Below, piece after piece: positions 1 through 7,308 of a stretch of 8,612 bases of DNA. Made by a program: the position numbers and the translations under genes. Source of the stretch: Bacteroidota bacterium (GTDB lineage: Bacteria; Bacteroidota; Ignavibacteria; Ignavibacteriales; Ignavibacteriaceae); assembly GCA_021778375.1 (NCBI GenBank), contig JAJYCM010000106.1, forward strand, positions 1 through 8,612, given 5' to 3'. The notes under the pieces were generated by a model. The model was not told where the DNA came from. It searched no databases and was given only the letters and a program-made list of their open reading frames with translations. The first letter of the stretch is position 1, and each line of letters begins with the position of its first letter.

Positions 1-84
1 TAGAACTCCGGTCTCAGTTGAAATATTTCCATTCCCGCTTTTTAAATCTCCGTGCCATTCGGCAGATGCTTTTCTTATTGGCAT
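1..84 (-). CDS. osmC: OsmC-family peroxiredoxin, N-terminal fragment (cut by window start)
   Basis: Reading the minus strand from the ATG at 84-82 gives 28 codons that run off the left edge. The product begins MPIRKASAEWHGDLKSGNG and continues to a TETGVL segment. This matches the start of OsmC proteins, which have an aromatic W-x-G-D/x-L-K-x-G-x-G pattern followed by S-T-E-S/T-G-x-L. Full OsmC proteins are about 140 residues and use two cysteines to reduce organic hydroperoxides in the cytoplasm; those cysteines lie outside the window, so activity cannot be checked. A good ribosome binding site (GAAAGGA on the minus strand, bases 91-97) lies six bases before the ATG and supports this start. 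The gene is divergent from the MFS transporter gene. The assignment rests on 28 residues, but the pattern is characteristic. Confidence 0.8.
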   Translation of the reverse strand, partial: MPIRKASAEWHGDLKSGNGNISTETGVL

Positions 85-116
85 AATTTATCCTTTCAAT
101 TATTTTTTAATTTTAA

Positions 117-146
117 GTTAAACATTTTTCATGCAAGATGCCAAAA
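117..146 (+). repeat. Intergenic element, copy 1 (partner at 7385-7412)
   Basis: The block reads GTTAA, then TTTTTCATG (125-133), four variable bases, ATGCCA (138-143) and an A-rich end. The block at 7385-7412 has the same parts in the same order and orientation. Across the 19-base core the two copies agree at 16 positions; in the flank, GTTAA is separated from the T-run by three bases here and one base there. On the minus strand this copy lies about 35-60 bases upstream of the osmC start, a normal place for a promoter or operator. Its function is unknown, and chance similarity in AT-rich DNA is not excluded. Confidence 0.4.
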
Positions 147-251
147 GAATGTTTGATGACTTTCACATTAACATGAATATTTGCACTGTTTGAATGTTAT
201 TAATCAATTTAGCAATTGCAAAATTTTGATGTTATGAAGTAAAAATATATT

Positions 252-268
252 TTCAATATAAAATTGAA
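252..268. repeat. Short inverted repeat TTCAAT-N5-ATTGAA
   Basis: Two perfect six-base arms (252-257 and 263-268) are separated by five A/T bases. The right arm overlaps a possible -35 element (TTGAAC, 264-269) for the MFS gene, so a regulator site is conceivable. The low complexity of the surroundings makes chance occurrence plausible. Confidence 0.3.
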
Positions 269-293
269 CCAGTATATTGATTTACTATATAAA
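264..293 (+). promoter_or_regulatory. Possible promoter for the MFS transporter gene
   Basis: TTGAAC (264-269) followed after 18 bases by TATAAA (288-293) resembles a housekeeping -35/-10 pair. A 16-base spacing to TATATA (286-291) is equally possible. Either would give a 5' leader of roughly 90 bases before the start at 391. In sequence this AT-rich such hexamers are common, so the call is weak. Confidence 0.25.
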
Positions 294-303
294 ACGATCA
301 ATA
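275..303. repeat. Inverted repeat TATTGAT-N15-ATCAATA
   Basis: Perfect seven-base arms at 275-281 and 297-303 flank 15 bases that include the TATATAAA stretch of the possible MFS promoter. Arms flanking a -10 region could bind a dimeric regulator or form a hairpin at the start of the transcript. No U-tract follows, so it is not a terminator. Its significance is uncertain. Confidence 0.3.
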
Positions 304-390
304 AAATTGCAGAGAACAATAATGTACTTTAAGCCGATTTAACTTTATCTTCTTACTTTTTTTTAAGAATAATATTAGTGAAATATAATA

Positions 391-1569
391 ATGATGAAAA
401 AAATTCCAAAACAAGTATTAATTCTCGGATTTGTAAGTTTATTTACGGATATCGCAAGTGAAATGCTTTATCCCATCACCCCAATATTTTTGACTGCCGT
501 CCTTGGCGCTTCTATGGCTACAGTTGGGGTGATCGAAGGTTTAGCTGAATTTATAGCCGGTTTTCTTAAAGGATATTTCGGACGTCTTTCAGATAAATTA
601 AAAAAGCGCTCTATCTTTGTTACCGCCGGTTATGGGCTTTCCGCGATATCAAAGCCACTGCCGGGAATTTTTCCTTTTATACCTACGGTAGTTTTTTCAA
701 GAGTAGCCGATCGTGTTGGAAAGGGGATGCGCACAGCTCCGCGTGACGCTTTACTTGCCGCAAATGCCGATGGTAATACCGGCGCTGTTTTTGGATTTCA
801 TCGAGGTATGGATACGCTTGGCGCTGCGCTTGGTCCATTTGCTGCATTAATTCTTCTTCACTTTTATCCACATGATTATGTTCTAATATTTTTAGTCGCT
901 TTTTTTCCTTCGGTAATTGCTGTTAGTTTTTCTGCATTTGTAAAGGATAAAATTGTTGAAAGAAAAGTTGTGCCAAAGTTTAAGTATCTTGAATTCTGGG
1001 GAACAGCTCCTGTGGAATACAAACATTTAATATACCTAATTACACTTTTTTCGTTTGTAAATAGCAGTGATGTTTTTTTAATACTTAAATCAAAAAATAT
1101 TTCTCATTCCAGCACATTGGCTATAGTTGGCTATATTTTTTATAATCTTATATATGCTGCCTCATCTTATCCTATGGGGAAATTATCTGATCGTTTAGGC
1201 AAAAGCAGAATATATATAATAGGCCTCTTTATTTTCTCCCTAGTATATTTTGGCTTTGCTGTTTCACCAAATATTAAAATAATTTGGGCATTGTTTGTAT
1301 TATATGGGATTTATGCGGCATCTACCGAAGGCGTCGCAAAAGCCTGGGTATCCGATCTTATACCGGATGAAAATCGGGGATCAGCAATCGGGCTTTTAAC
1401 TATGCTTTCAAGTTTTGCATTGATGTTTGGTTCTTTTTTTACTGGAGTTTTATGGGATAAATTCGGTTCTTCTGTACCATTTCTAATCTCCTCCATTGTT
1501 AGTTTTTTTGTGGCTTTAATCTTTATTTACTTAAAAAAGGAGCTTATTTTTAAGCAGAAAATTGATTAA
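391..1569 (+). CDS. Major facilitator superfamily transporter, substrate unknown
   Basis: This 392-residue integral inner-membrane protein has hydrophobic segments throughout, consistent with the 12-helix MFS fold. The MFS loop motif between helices 2 and 3 is clear (GYFGRLSDKLKKR, residues 61-73), with its repeat in the second half (MGKLSDRLGKSR, about 262-273). A conserved cytoplasmic stretch RVADRVGKGMRTAPRDA lies at 104-120, and the N-terminal half has SEMLYP (23-28) and GVIEGLAE (46-53). I know these signatures from a broad group of uncharacterised bacterial MFS carriers often labelled as drug or sugar efflux proteins; none fixes the substrate. The start could be either of two tandem ATGs (391 or 394); no ribosome binding site helps to choose. 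It is followed after 70 bases by queC, with no obvious functional link. The length is normal and the gene looks intact. Confidence 0.85.
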   Translation: MMKKIPKQVLILGFVSLFTDIASEMLYPITPIFLTAVLGASMATVGVIEGLAEFIAGFLKGYFGRLSDKLKKRSIFVTAGYGLSAISKPLPGIFPFIPTVVFSRVADRVGKGMRTAPRDALLAANADGNTGAVFGFHRGMDTLGAALGPFAALILLHFYPHDYVLIFLVAFFPSVIAVSFSAFVKDKIVERKVVPKFKYLEFWGTAPVEYKHLIYLITLFSFVNSSDVFLILKSKNISHSSTLAIVGYIFYNLIYAASSYPMGKLSDRLGKSRIYIIGLFIFSLVYFGFAVSPNIKIIWALFVLYGIYAASTEGVAKAWVSDLIPDENRGSAIGLLTMLSSFALMFGSFFTGVLWDKFGSSVPFLISSIVSFFVALIFIYLKKELIFKQKID

Positions 1570-1639
1570 AAGCAACCTTAAAGACTTCAATGTATTAAGC
1601 CATTTTCTTATCTTTAGTCTTATTTTTTTAGAGTAGTAT

Positions 1640-2332
1640 ATGAATAATTTTAAGGAAGTTGCCGTTGTTGCCGTTAGCGGAGGTATGGATAGTTGTGTTT
1701 CGGCAGCCATTGCAAATCAAAATTATGAGCTTGCATTCGCCCATATAAATTACGGGCAAAGAACAGAGAAACGGGAATTAAAATCTTTTAACGACATTGC
1801 CGACTTTTACGGCGTGGATAAAAGATTGATTATTGATTTTACTCATCTCGCCGAAATCGGCGGATCATCTTTGACGGATAAAAAGATTAAGGTTTCAAAA
1901 GCAGATTTGTCAAATAAAGCAATCCCTTCTTCATATGTCCCTTTTAGAAACGCTAATATCCTTTCAGCCTGTGTTAGTTGGGCAGAAGTTCTAAATGCAA
2001 GTAAGATTTTCATTGGAGCTGTTTATGAGGACTCTTCCGGTTATCCCGACTGTCGCCCTTCTTTTTTTGATGCTTTTGAAAAAATGATTAACGAAGGAAC
2101 TAAAACATCAACTAAAATTAAAATTGAAACTCCCATCATAAATTTATCTAAAGCAGAAATTGTTAAACTAGGAATTAAACTTAATGCACCGCTTCATTTA
2201 ACCTGGTCTTGTTATCAAAATGAAGATGAAGCCTGCGGCGTTTGTGATAGCTGCGCTTTAAGACTGCGGGGCTTTCAAATATCGAGCATTGAAGATCCCA
2301 TAAAATATAAAGTACGCCCGGAGTATCGCTAA
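1640..2332 (+). CDS. queC: 7-cyano-7-deazaguanine (preQ0) synthase QueC
   Basis: QueC converts 7-carboxy-7-deazaguanine, ammonia and ATP into preQ0, the nitrile precursor of tRNA queuosine, in the cytoplasm. The 230-residue product has the family's usual length. The ATP-binding PP-loop SGGMDS is at residues 13-18, followed by AFAHINYGQR (about 33-41). The conserved YVPFRN is at 99-104 and GAVYEDSSGYPDCR at 126-139. The zinc-binding site is complete near the C-terminus, with Cys191, Cys199, Cys202 and Cys205 in a CYQN...CGVCDSC arrangement. The ATG at 1640 places the PP-loop at the normal distance from the N-terminus; only a short GAG lies upstream. It is the first gene of a tight plus-strand cluster and is followed by queF, the next enzyme of the pathway. 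Other genes for the route (folE, queD, queE, tgt) are not in the window. No preQ1 riboswitch is visible upstream. Confidence 0.96.
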   Translation: MNNFKEVAVVAVSGGMDSCVSAAIANQNYELAFAHINYGQRTEKRELKSFNDIADFYGVDKRLIIDFTHLAEIGGSSLTDKKIKVSKADLSNKAIPSSYVPFRNANILSACVSWAEVLNASKIFIGAVYEDSSGYPDCRPSFFDAFEKMINEGTKTSTKIKIETPIINLSKAEIVKLGIKLNAPLHLTWSCYQNEDEACGVCDSCALRLRGFQISSIEDPIKYKVRPEYR

Positions 2333-2393
2333 GAAATTAAAAAGTTTTCGTTCTAAATTGTGATGTTTATTTTTTCATTGAATCGAGGTTAAG

Positions 2394-2759
2394 TTGAAAG
2401 AGAAAATTAAATTGTTGGAGGTATTTGATAATGCTTATCCAAACAGAAATTATACAGTAATTCACACAGCGCCGGAGTTTACATCTGTATGCCCCAAAAC
2501 CGGACAACCGGATTTTGCAGCAATTACAATTAAATATATTCCGGATAAATTATGTATCGAGCTAAAATCGTTAAAAATTTATTTAAACTCATATCGCAAT
2601 GACGGAATTTATTTTGAAAGCGTAACTAATAAAATACTTGACGACCTCGTCCAGGTATGTAAGCCGCGTTACATGATTATTACGGCTGATTTCAATGTCC
2701 GTGGTGGTATTTCATCAACCGTGCAAGCAGAATTTAAGGACACTAATTTTAATATCTAA
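2394..2759 (+). CDS. queF: NADPH-dependent 7-cyano-7-deazaguanine reductase QueF (short, single-domain type)
   Basis: QueF reduces the preQ0 nitrile to the preQ1 amine with two NADPH, directly after QueC. The 121-residue protein is the short unimodular form with one T-fold domain, as opposed to the E. coli two-module form of about 280 residues. Visible active-site parts are Cys33 in EFTSVCPKTGQPDF (28-41), the residue that forms the thioimide with the nitrile, and Asp40 in the same segment. Next come KLCIELKSLKIYLNSYRN (52-69) and Glu75 in GIYFE. The C-terminal DFNVRGGISS (99-108) is also typical. In B. subtilis and E. coli the Glu motif is FHE; here the His position is Phe74. I recall such variants in other short QueFs. 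The start is a TTG at 2394 with a good GAGG ribosome binding site five bases upstream (2385-2388). It lies 61 bases after queC and 12 before glnD. Confidence 0.95.
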   Translation: MKEKIKLLEVFDNAYPNRNYTVIHTAPEFTSVCPKTGQPDFAAITIKYIPDKLCIELKSLKIYLNSYRNDGIYFESVTNKILDDLVQVCKPRYMIITADFNVRGGISSTVQAEFKDTNFNI

Positions 2760-2771
2760 TTTCCAAAAAAT

Positions 2772-5342
2772 ATGACTTCAACAGTGAACATCAAGCAGGA
2801 ATTTATTCGCAAGAGGGACAAACTTTTCCATGATCACTTAAAGCAAATGGATGCTTTGAGATTTAGTATGGATTACAGCCTCCTCGTTGAAGAACATATT
2901 AGGACTTTAGCGGGTTCTAAAAAATATAATTTTATTCTTGCTTCCGCCGGAAGTTTTAGTAGGAGGGAACTTTCTCCTTTTTCGGATATTGATATAATTT
3001 TTATTACAGGTTCCGTAGATGAAAATTCAACAGAAATTGCACATCTTGTAACAAAGTTTTGGGACAATGGAATCGAAGCCTCCCATACCGTAAGAGATTT
3101 TTCAGACATAAAAAAATATCTCGAAGAAGATCTACATACATTTACTCAATTTTTCGAAACTCGCTTTTTACTCGGCTCAGAAAAGATTTATAAAGAATGG
3201 AATAAAATTCTTTTTTCTATAATGGAAGATGATGTTAAAGTCAATCTTGTTAATGAATTATCCAACGACATTTCCCTGAGGTATGAAAAATTCGGCGATT
3301 CTCCAAAAGTTCTTGAACCCAACGTTAAAAACACTGCTGGTGGCCTTCGGGACCTTCAAACAATCGAATGGATTTATGTTCTAATGAATGGTATGCTTTT
3401 GAATAAGCAAGCGGAAATTACTCAAGCCGAATCATTTATAAATTTACTTCGTGAAAATAATTATACAACTCCGAATGAATGTAGGCGACTTCTTGACAGT
3501 TATAAGTTGGTAATGACCGTAAGGAACCTGCTTCATTTAATTTCTAATCAAAAGAATGACCGTTTTGAATTTAGCGCTCAAAAAAAAATATCGGGAATGT
3601 TTTATCATCAAAAGGATTCTCTTGCTGTTTTTATGCGCGAATATTTTACTGCTGCTAATGTAATAAACCGCTTTTCAAAATCAATGATAAAAAAATTTCA
3701 AGAGGAAATCTCTAATCCGCTTCCGGATTCTCTATCAATAGAGCTTGACGATAATTTTATTTTGAAAGGAAAAACAATTTCACTGAATGGGAAAAACGAA
3801 TTATCCGGTTCCGATATTTTACGTGCATTTTACTACCGAGGATTTTACAGCGCTCACTTTGATGAAAATCTCCGTTCATTAATTGTAGAGAAGGTTGAAA
3901 ATTATGGCAACGGTAGCGGGCTTGAAATAGAATCTTCTACTTTTTTTAGAGAAATATTAAAGCTGCCTAAAAACGTAGGACAAACCTTATCCGTTATGAA
4001 CGAGTTGGGCGTGTTAAAGGCTTTTATGCCTGAATTTGGTGAACTAATCGGGTTTCTTCAGCATGGTGTTTACCACTGTTACACCGCAGATGAGCATACT
4101 TTAATGACAATTCAAAATTTGGAAAAGCTGGAGAAAGATCCTTCGCCACTTGGAAAAATTTATAACAATATGAAGGATAAAGAATTACTGCATCTTGGCT
4201 TGCTGTTTCATGATATCGCAAAACCTGTAAATATTTCCGGGCATGAAATTATCGGTGCTGAAATGGCGGCTTCAATAATGAACCGCCTTGGCTATGGTGA
4301 AGAAGAAATTGAAAAGGTAACTTTTCTTGTAAAAAATCATCTTGCCATGGAGCAAGTCGCTTTCCGGAGAAATTTAAATGATCCGGAAACTTTGAATAAC
4401 TTTACTTCACGATTTGATTCACTTGAAAAACTGGACTTACTATATTTGGTCACATACGCAGATCTCTCCGCCGTTAATAATGCTGTGTGGACGACTTGGA
4501 AAAGCGATCTACTTGCTGAACTTTATAAAAAATCCCACGCAATGATTGAAGAACAAATCTCCGGTGAGGAATTATTAATTTCAAGCGTTTACGTAGTTCC
4601 CAAAGAAATAAGTAAGCACTCTCTGTTTATCTCCGAGGCAAATGTCAAGGATCATATTCAATCTATAAATGACTTAGGGTACACACATCAATTTTCAGAA
4701 AAGGAAATTGCGAAGCATGTTGAAGAAATTCAAAAAGGAGTATCACTTTCGGCGCTCTTCCAAGAGTTTAATACTTTTACCAACATAACGGTTATTACAA
4801 AAGATTTTCCATCGCTGCTTTCAAAGCTTTGCGGAGCGCTTTCAATCAATGATGCAAATATTCATGACGCAAAAATCTTTACCCGCAAAGACGGAATTGT
4901 AATCGATACTTTTAACGTTACTGATTTTAGAACTAATGAAAAAATTGATAAAGAAAGATATCCTAAAATAGAGAATGACTTGAAATCTGTCGTATCTGGG
5001 CTGCTCCAATTAAATCAGGAATTTGCACGAATGAAATCAAAATGGTGGCGCATCGAAAGCAAATTTTTCAAACGTACGGGCAAAATTAAAGTTGAATTCG
5101 AAAAACATAAAAGATATACCATCATTGATATTATTTCTCCAGACCGTTTAGGATTTTTATACCAAGTTACTTCAAAAATGAGCGAACTTGGTTTAATTAT
5201 TTACTTGGCAAAAATTTCTACAAAAGGAGATGACATTGTTGATTCCTTTTATGTGCTTGATCGAAACAGAAACAAAATTTCGCAAAGCGATTATGATTTT
5301 ATAAAATCGGAATTAACCGAAACTATCACATTAATGTTGTAA
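2772..5342 (+). CDS. glnD: [Protein-PII] uridylyltransferase / uridylyl-removing enzyme GlnD
   Basis: GlnD is the glutamine sensor that uridylylates PII signal proteins when nitrogen is short and removes UMP when glutamine is high. The 856-residue product has the full domain order. The nucleotidyltransferase domain has its GSFSRREL segment at 60-67 and the metal-binding Asp72 and Asp74 (SDID). A conserved NVKNTAGGLRDLQ follows at 184-196. The HD hydrolase domain has HCYTADEH at 435-442, HD at 480-481, H491 and NHL at 522-524. Two C-terminal ACT domains that bind glutamine lie near 670-720 and 782-832. All catalytic signatures appear intact, so both activities are expected. The ATG at 2772 gives a normal N-terminus but has no visible ribosome binding site, only A-rich sequence. 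It sits 12 bases after queF and 11 before murI, so co-transcription is likely. Its PII partner and glutamine synthetase genes are outside the window. Confidence 0.96.
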   Translation: MTSTVNIKQEFIRKRDKLFHDHLKQMDALRFSMDYSLLVEEHIRTLAGSKKYNFILASAGSFSRRELSPFSDIDIIFITGSVDENSTEIAHLVTKFWDNGIEASHTVRDFSDIKKYLEEDLHTFTQFFETRFLLGSEKIYKEWNKILFSIMEDDVKVNLVNELSNDISLRYEKFGDSPKVLEPNVKNTAGGLRDLQTIEWIYVLMNGMLLNKQAEITQAESFINLLRENNYTTPNECRRLLDSYKLVMTVRNLLHLISNQKNDRFEFSAQKKISGMFYHQKDSLAVFMREYFTAANVINRFSKSMIKKFQEEISNPLPDSLSIELDDNFILKGKTISLNGKNELSGSDILRAFYYRGFYSAHFDENLRSLIVEKVENYGNGSGLEIESSTFFREILKLPKNVGQTLSVMNELGVLKAFMPEFGELIGFLQHGVYHCYTADEHTLMTIQNLEKLEKDPSPLGKIYNNMKDKELLHLGLLFHDIAKPVNISGHEIIGAEMAASIMNRLGYGEEEIEKVTFLVKNHLAMEQVAFRRNLNDPETLNNFTSRFDSLEKLDLLYLVTYADLSAVNNAVWTTWKSDLLAELYKKSHAMIEEQISGEELLISSVYVVPKEISKHSLFISEANVKDHIQSINDLGYTHQFSEKEIAKHVEEIQKGVSLSALFQEFNTFTNITVITKDFPSLLSKLCGALSINDANIHDAKIFTRKDGIVIDTFNVTDFRTNEKIDKERYPKIENDLKSVVSGLLQLNQEFARMKSKWWRIESKFFKRTGKIKVEFEKHKRYTIIDIISPDRLGFLYQVTSKMSELGLIIYLAKISTKGDDIVDSFYVLDRNRNKISQSDYDFIKSELTETITLML

Positions 5343-5346
5343 GGGA
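5341..5346 (+). promoter_or_regulatory. Ribosome binding site for murI overlapping the glnD stop codon
   Basis: AAGGGA shares its first two bases with the glnD TAA stop (5340-5342). It is seven bases from the TTG at 5354 but sixteen from the ATG at 5363, which favours the TTG as the murI start. Overlap of stop and ribosome binding site is the usual sign of translational coupling. Confidence 0.5.
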
Positions 5347-5353
5347 ATTTGAT

Positions 5354-6178
5354 TTGAACTTCATGGAAAAGGAAAAACCGATTGGCGTTTTTGATTCTGG
5401 TATCGGCGGTTTGACGGTTGTGAAAAGAGTTGCATCAGCTTTGCCTACGGAAAATATAGTTTACTTCGGCGACACAGCACGCGTTCCCTACGGTTCTAAA
5501 TCAAATGCAACAGTGGTAGAATACGGTCTGCAGGATGCCCGTTTTTTAATCAATAAAAATGTAAAAGCAATTGTAGTTGCGTGTAATACAGTTTCTTCCG
5601 TTGCACTGGATGAGATTAGAAAAAAATTTAACGTTCCCGTAATAGGTGTAATTGAGCCAGGAGCAGCTCTTGCCGCTAAGGAAACCAAGAACGGGCGGAT
5701 TGGAGTTATCGGAACGAGAGCTACAGTAAACAATAAGGCATACTCAAGCGAAATAAAAAAAATAAATTCATCTATCGAAGTTTATGAAAGAGAATGTCCG
5801 TTGTTTGTCCCTCTTGCAGAAGAAGGCTGGATTAGGCACAAAGCTACTTACGATATTGCAGAAGAATATTTAAAGGAATTGAGGGAATTGAAAATTGATA
5901 CGCTGGTGCTTGGTTGCACTCACTACCCGATTTTGTCCGGCGTAATTCAGGAAGTAATCGGAAAAAATGTTAAACTCATTGATTCCGGCGTAGCTTCAGC
6001 CGAAGTTATAAAAAAAGAATTAGACAGAGTCGATCTTCATACAAATAAATATTCTTCTGGTAATCAAGAGTTTTATGTGAGCGATTTACCAACTAAATTT
6101 AAAGAAGTTGCAGAATTATTTCTCGGCCAGGAAATAAAATTAGTTCAAAAAGTTGATCTGGAAACGCTTACTTCTTGA
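5354..6178 (+). CDS. murI: Glutamate racemase MurI
   Basis: MurI interconverts L- and D-glutamate without a cofactor and supplies D-glutamate for peptidoglycan precursors in the cytoplasm. The 274-residue product is of normal length. It carries PIGVFDSGIGGLTV near the N-terminus (9-22, with Asp14 and Ser15) and YFGDTARVPYG (37-47). The first catalytic cysteine is Cys77 in VACNTVSS and the second is Cys188 in LGCTHYPIL. The conserved CPLFVPLAEEG lies at 148-158. Both acid-base cysteines are present, so the enzyme should be active. The chosen TTG start at 5354 has a ribosome binding site at good spacing; starting at the ATG at 5363 would remove three residues and leave the catalytic core unchanged. 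It is the last gene of the queC-queF-glnD-murI cluster and converges with the asparaginase gene. Confidence 0.96.
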   Translation: MNFMEKEKPIGVFDSGIGGLTVVKRVASALPTENIVYFGDTARVPYGSKSNATVVEYGLQDARFLINKNVKAIVVACNTVSSVALDEIRKKFNVPVIGVIEPGAALAAKETKNGRIGVIGTRATVNNKAYSSEIKKINSSIEVYERECPLFVPLAEEGWIRHKATYDIAEEYLKELRELKIDTLVLGCTHYPILSGVIQEVIGKNVKLIDSGVASAEVIKKELDRVDLHTNKYSSGNQEFYVSDLPTKFKEVAELFLGQEIKLVQKVDLETLTS

Positions 6179-6254
6179 AGGGGGCGATCACAAAATTAAT
6201 ATCAGAGTGAACCAGATTCGCACATATTTTTTATACGGGCTGAAAAGATAAATC
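6179..6254. other. Short convergent intergenic region, no clear terminator
   Basis: These 76 bases separate the ends of murI and the asparaginase gene. A terminator for either strand would be expected. The only pairing I find (around 6208-6223) is imperfect and lacks a proper U-tract, so termination may be factor-dependent or occur further on. Confidence 0.4.
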
Positions 6255-7229
6255 TCACTTCTCAAAAATCTTTCTTAAATCATCTTGATTTTTTGTTACT
6301 CCAAGCGAAAGCATTAGCTTTATTCTTGCTTTTTGTCCATTGAGATAATCCGTAAAAATAACACCGATATTATGAAGCCATTTGCCGGCCCCGGGATAGC
6401 CGTAAATATCCATGGTTTCTCCAGCCGGGCATCGGGATACCAAAACAACGGGGATATTTTTGTCTACCGCATACTTAATTCCTTCAAAGGCTGCCGGAGG
6501 AACGTTACCAACGCCGAGTGCCTCAACAACTATTCCCTCTACTCCGCTATCGGCAGAAAACTTAAAAAACTTTTCATTCATTCCAGCGTAAACCGTAATC
6601 AAATCAACGTTACTAACAATTGTATCAGTTTCGATTGTTTCAAGCTTACGCGGAAGTCTGTTCAGAATTACTCTCCCGTTTTGAACAAAACCAAGCGCCC
6701 CAAAGTCAAGGCTGCGGAAACTGTCAATTTCTTCCGTAAAGGTTTTTGTCACTTCGCTTGCTGCGTTAATCTCTCCGTTTAGACAAACGAGGACACCCAA
6801 ATTTTTACAATTGTCATTTAGGCATACCTGAATCGCATCTGTAAGATTTCTAGGTCCATCCCAGTCTGCTTCAGAACTGTTTTTCATCGAGCCAATAACA
6901 ACTATAGGAAGCGAGGTTTTAATTGATAAGTCCAGGAAGTATGCAGTTTCTTCAAGCGTGTCTGTTCCGTGAGTAACGATTACTCCGTCGTAATTACCAG
7001 CGTTAAGCAACTCTCTAATTTTTTTTGAAAGCTGAAACATTAATCCCGGAGTCATGTGTGGTCCGGGATATTTTCCAAAGTCATAGCAAGTAATATTAGC
7101 AAGATTTTTTGCTTCCGGAATTTTTATTAAAAGCTCTTCCCCTGAATATCGTGGCACAGCGCTGCCCGTACTTTCGTCTATCATCATAGAAAAAGTGCCG
7201 CCGGTAAATACTACTAAAATGTTTTTCAT
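6255..7229 (-). CDS. L-asparaginase, cytoplasmic type (asparaginase/glutaminase family)
   Basis: The product hydrolyses L-asparagine to aspartate and ammonia. Numbered from the ATG at 7229 it has 324 residues, with the family's catalytic set in place. Thr12 is in FTGGTFSM and the second site HGTDTLEETAYFLDL carries Thr89 and Asp90. Lys162 lies in EVTKTF. These numbers coincide with the Thr12, Thr89, Asp90 and Lys162 of mature E. coli AnsB. The GSM segment before the WDGP (113-126) and the C-terminal GQKARIKLMLSLG complete the fold. There is no signal peptide, so it is probably cytoplasmic, like AnsA-type enzymes. A TTG at 7235 would add two residues; I prefer the ATG because homologues begin MKxI just before the first strand. 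There is no strong ribosome binding site. It is alone on the minus strand and divergent from nfu. Whether it is an AnsA- or AnsB-like paralogue cannot be settled by eye. Confidence 0.93.
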   Translation of the reverse strand: MKNILVVFTGGTFSMMIDESTGSAVPRYSGEELLIKIPEAKNLANITCYDFGKYPGPHMTPGLMFQLSKKIRELLNAGNYDGVIVTHGTDTLEETAYFLDLSIKTSLPIVVIGSMKNSSEADWDGPRNLTDAIQVCLNDNCKNLGVLVCLNGEINAASEVTKTFTEEIDSFRSLDFGALGFVQNGRVILNRLPRKLETIETDTIVSNVDLITVYAGMNEKFFKFSADSGVEGIVVEALGVGNVPPAAFEGIKYAVDKNIPVVLVSRCPAGETMDIYGYPGAGKWLHNIGVIFTDYLNGQKARIKLMLSLGVTKNQDDLRKIFEK

Positions 7230-7308
7230 AGTCAAATCTTTTTTTGATCTAAAATATATACAAAGTTTTCGTTTTTTTATTAATAATTCACATTCGACAT
7301 AATGAGAA

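Larger units (their letters stand above)
85..390. other. Divergent AT-rich intergenic region between osmC and the MFS gene
   Basis: These 306 bases contain no convincing open reading frame. They must hold the promoters of two divergent genes. I can see the osmC ribosome binding site (91-97), a copy of an element also found before nfu (117-146), two inverted repeats (252-268 and 275-303) and a possible promoter for the MFS gene (264-293). The rest is AT-rich sequence with no structure I can name. Confidence 0.6.

Noticed and set aside
126..146. On the minus strand TGGCA followed by TTGCA looks like a sigma-54 -24/-12 promoter before osmC.
   Set aside because: The GG and GC pairs are separated by six bases instead of the required ten, and the second copy of the element lacks the GC.
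1581..1629. AAGACT (1581-1586) can pair with AGTCTT (1616-1621), followed by a T-run (1623-1629), suggesting a terminator after the MFS gene.
   Set aside because: The stem has only six pairs and the loop is 29 bases, too weak to call an intrinsic terminator.
2340..2352. The string AAAGTTTTCGTT occurs before queF and again near 7262-7273 before the asparaginase gene.
   Set aside because: It is short and low in complexity, and it lies in opposite orientations relative to the two genes, so it is probably chance.
2333..2393. Possible preQ1 riboswitch before queF or queC.
   Set aside because: Neither the queC-queF gap nor the region before queC shows the stem plus A-rich tail of a preQ1 aptamer.
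6333..6782. An open frame of 149 codons on the plus strand inside the asparaginase gene.
   Set aside because: It lies entirely antisense to a gene with complete catalytic motifs, and its translation shows no recognisable domain.
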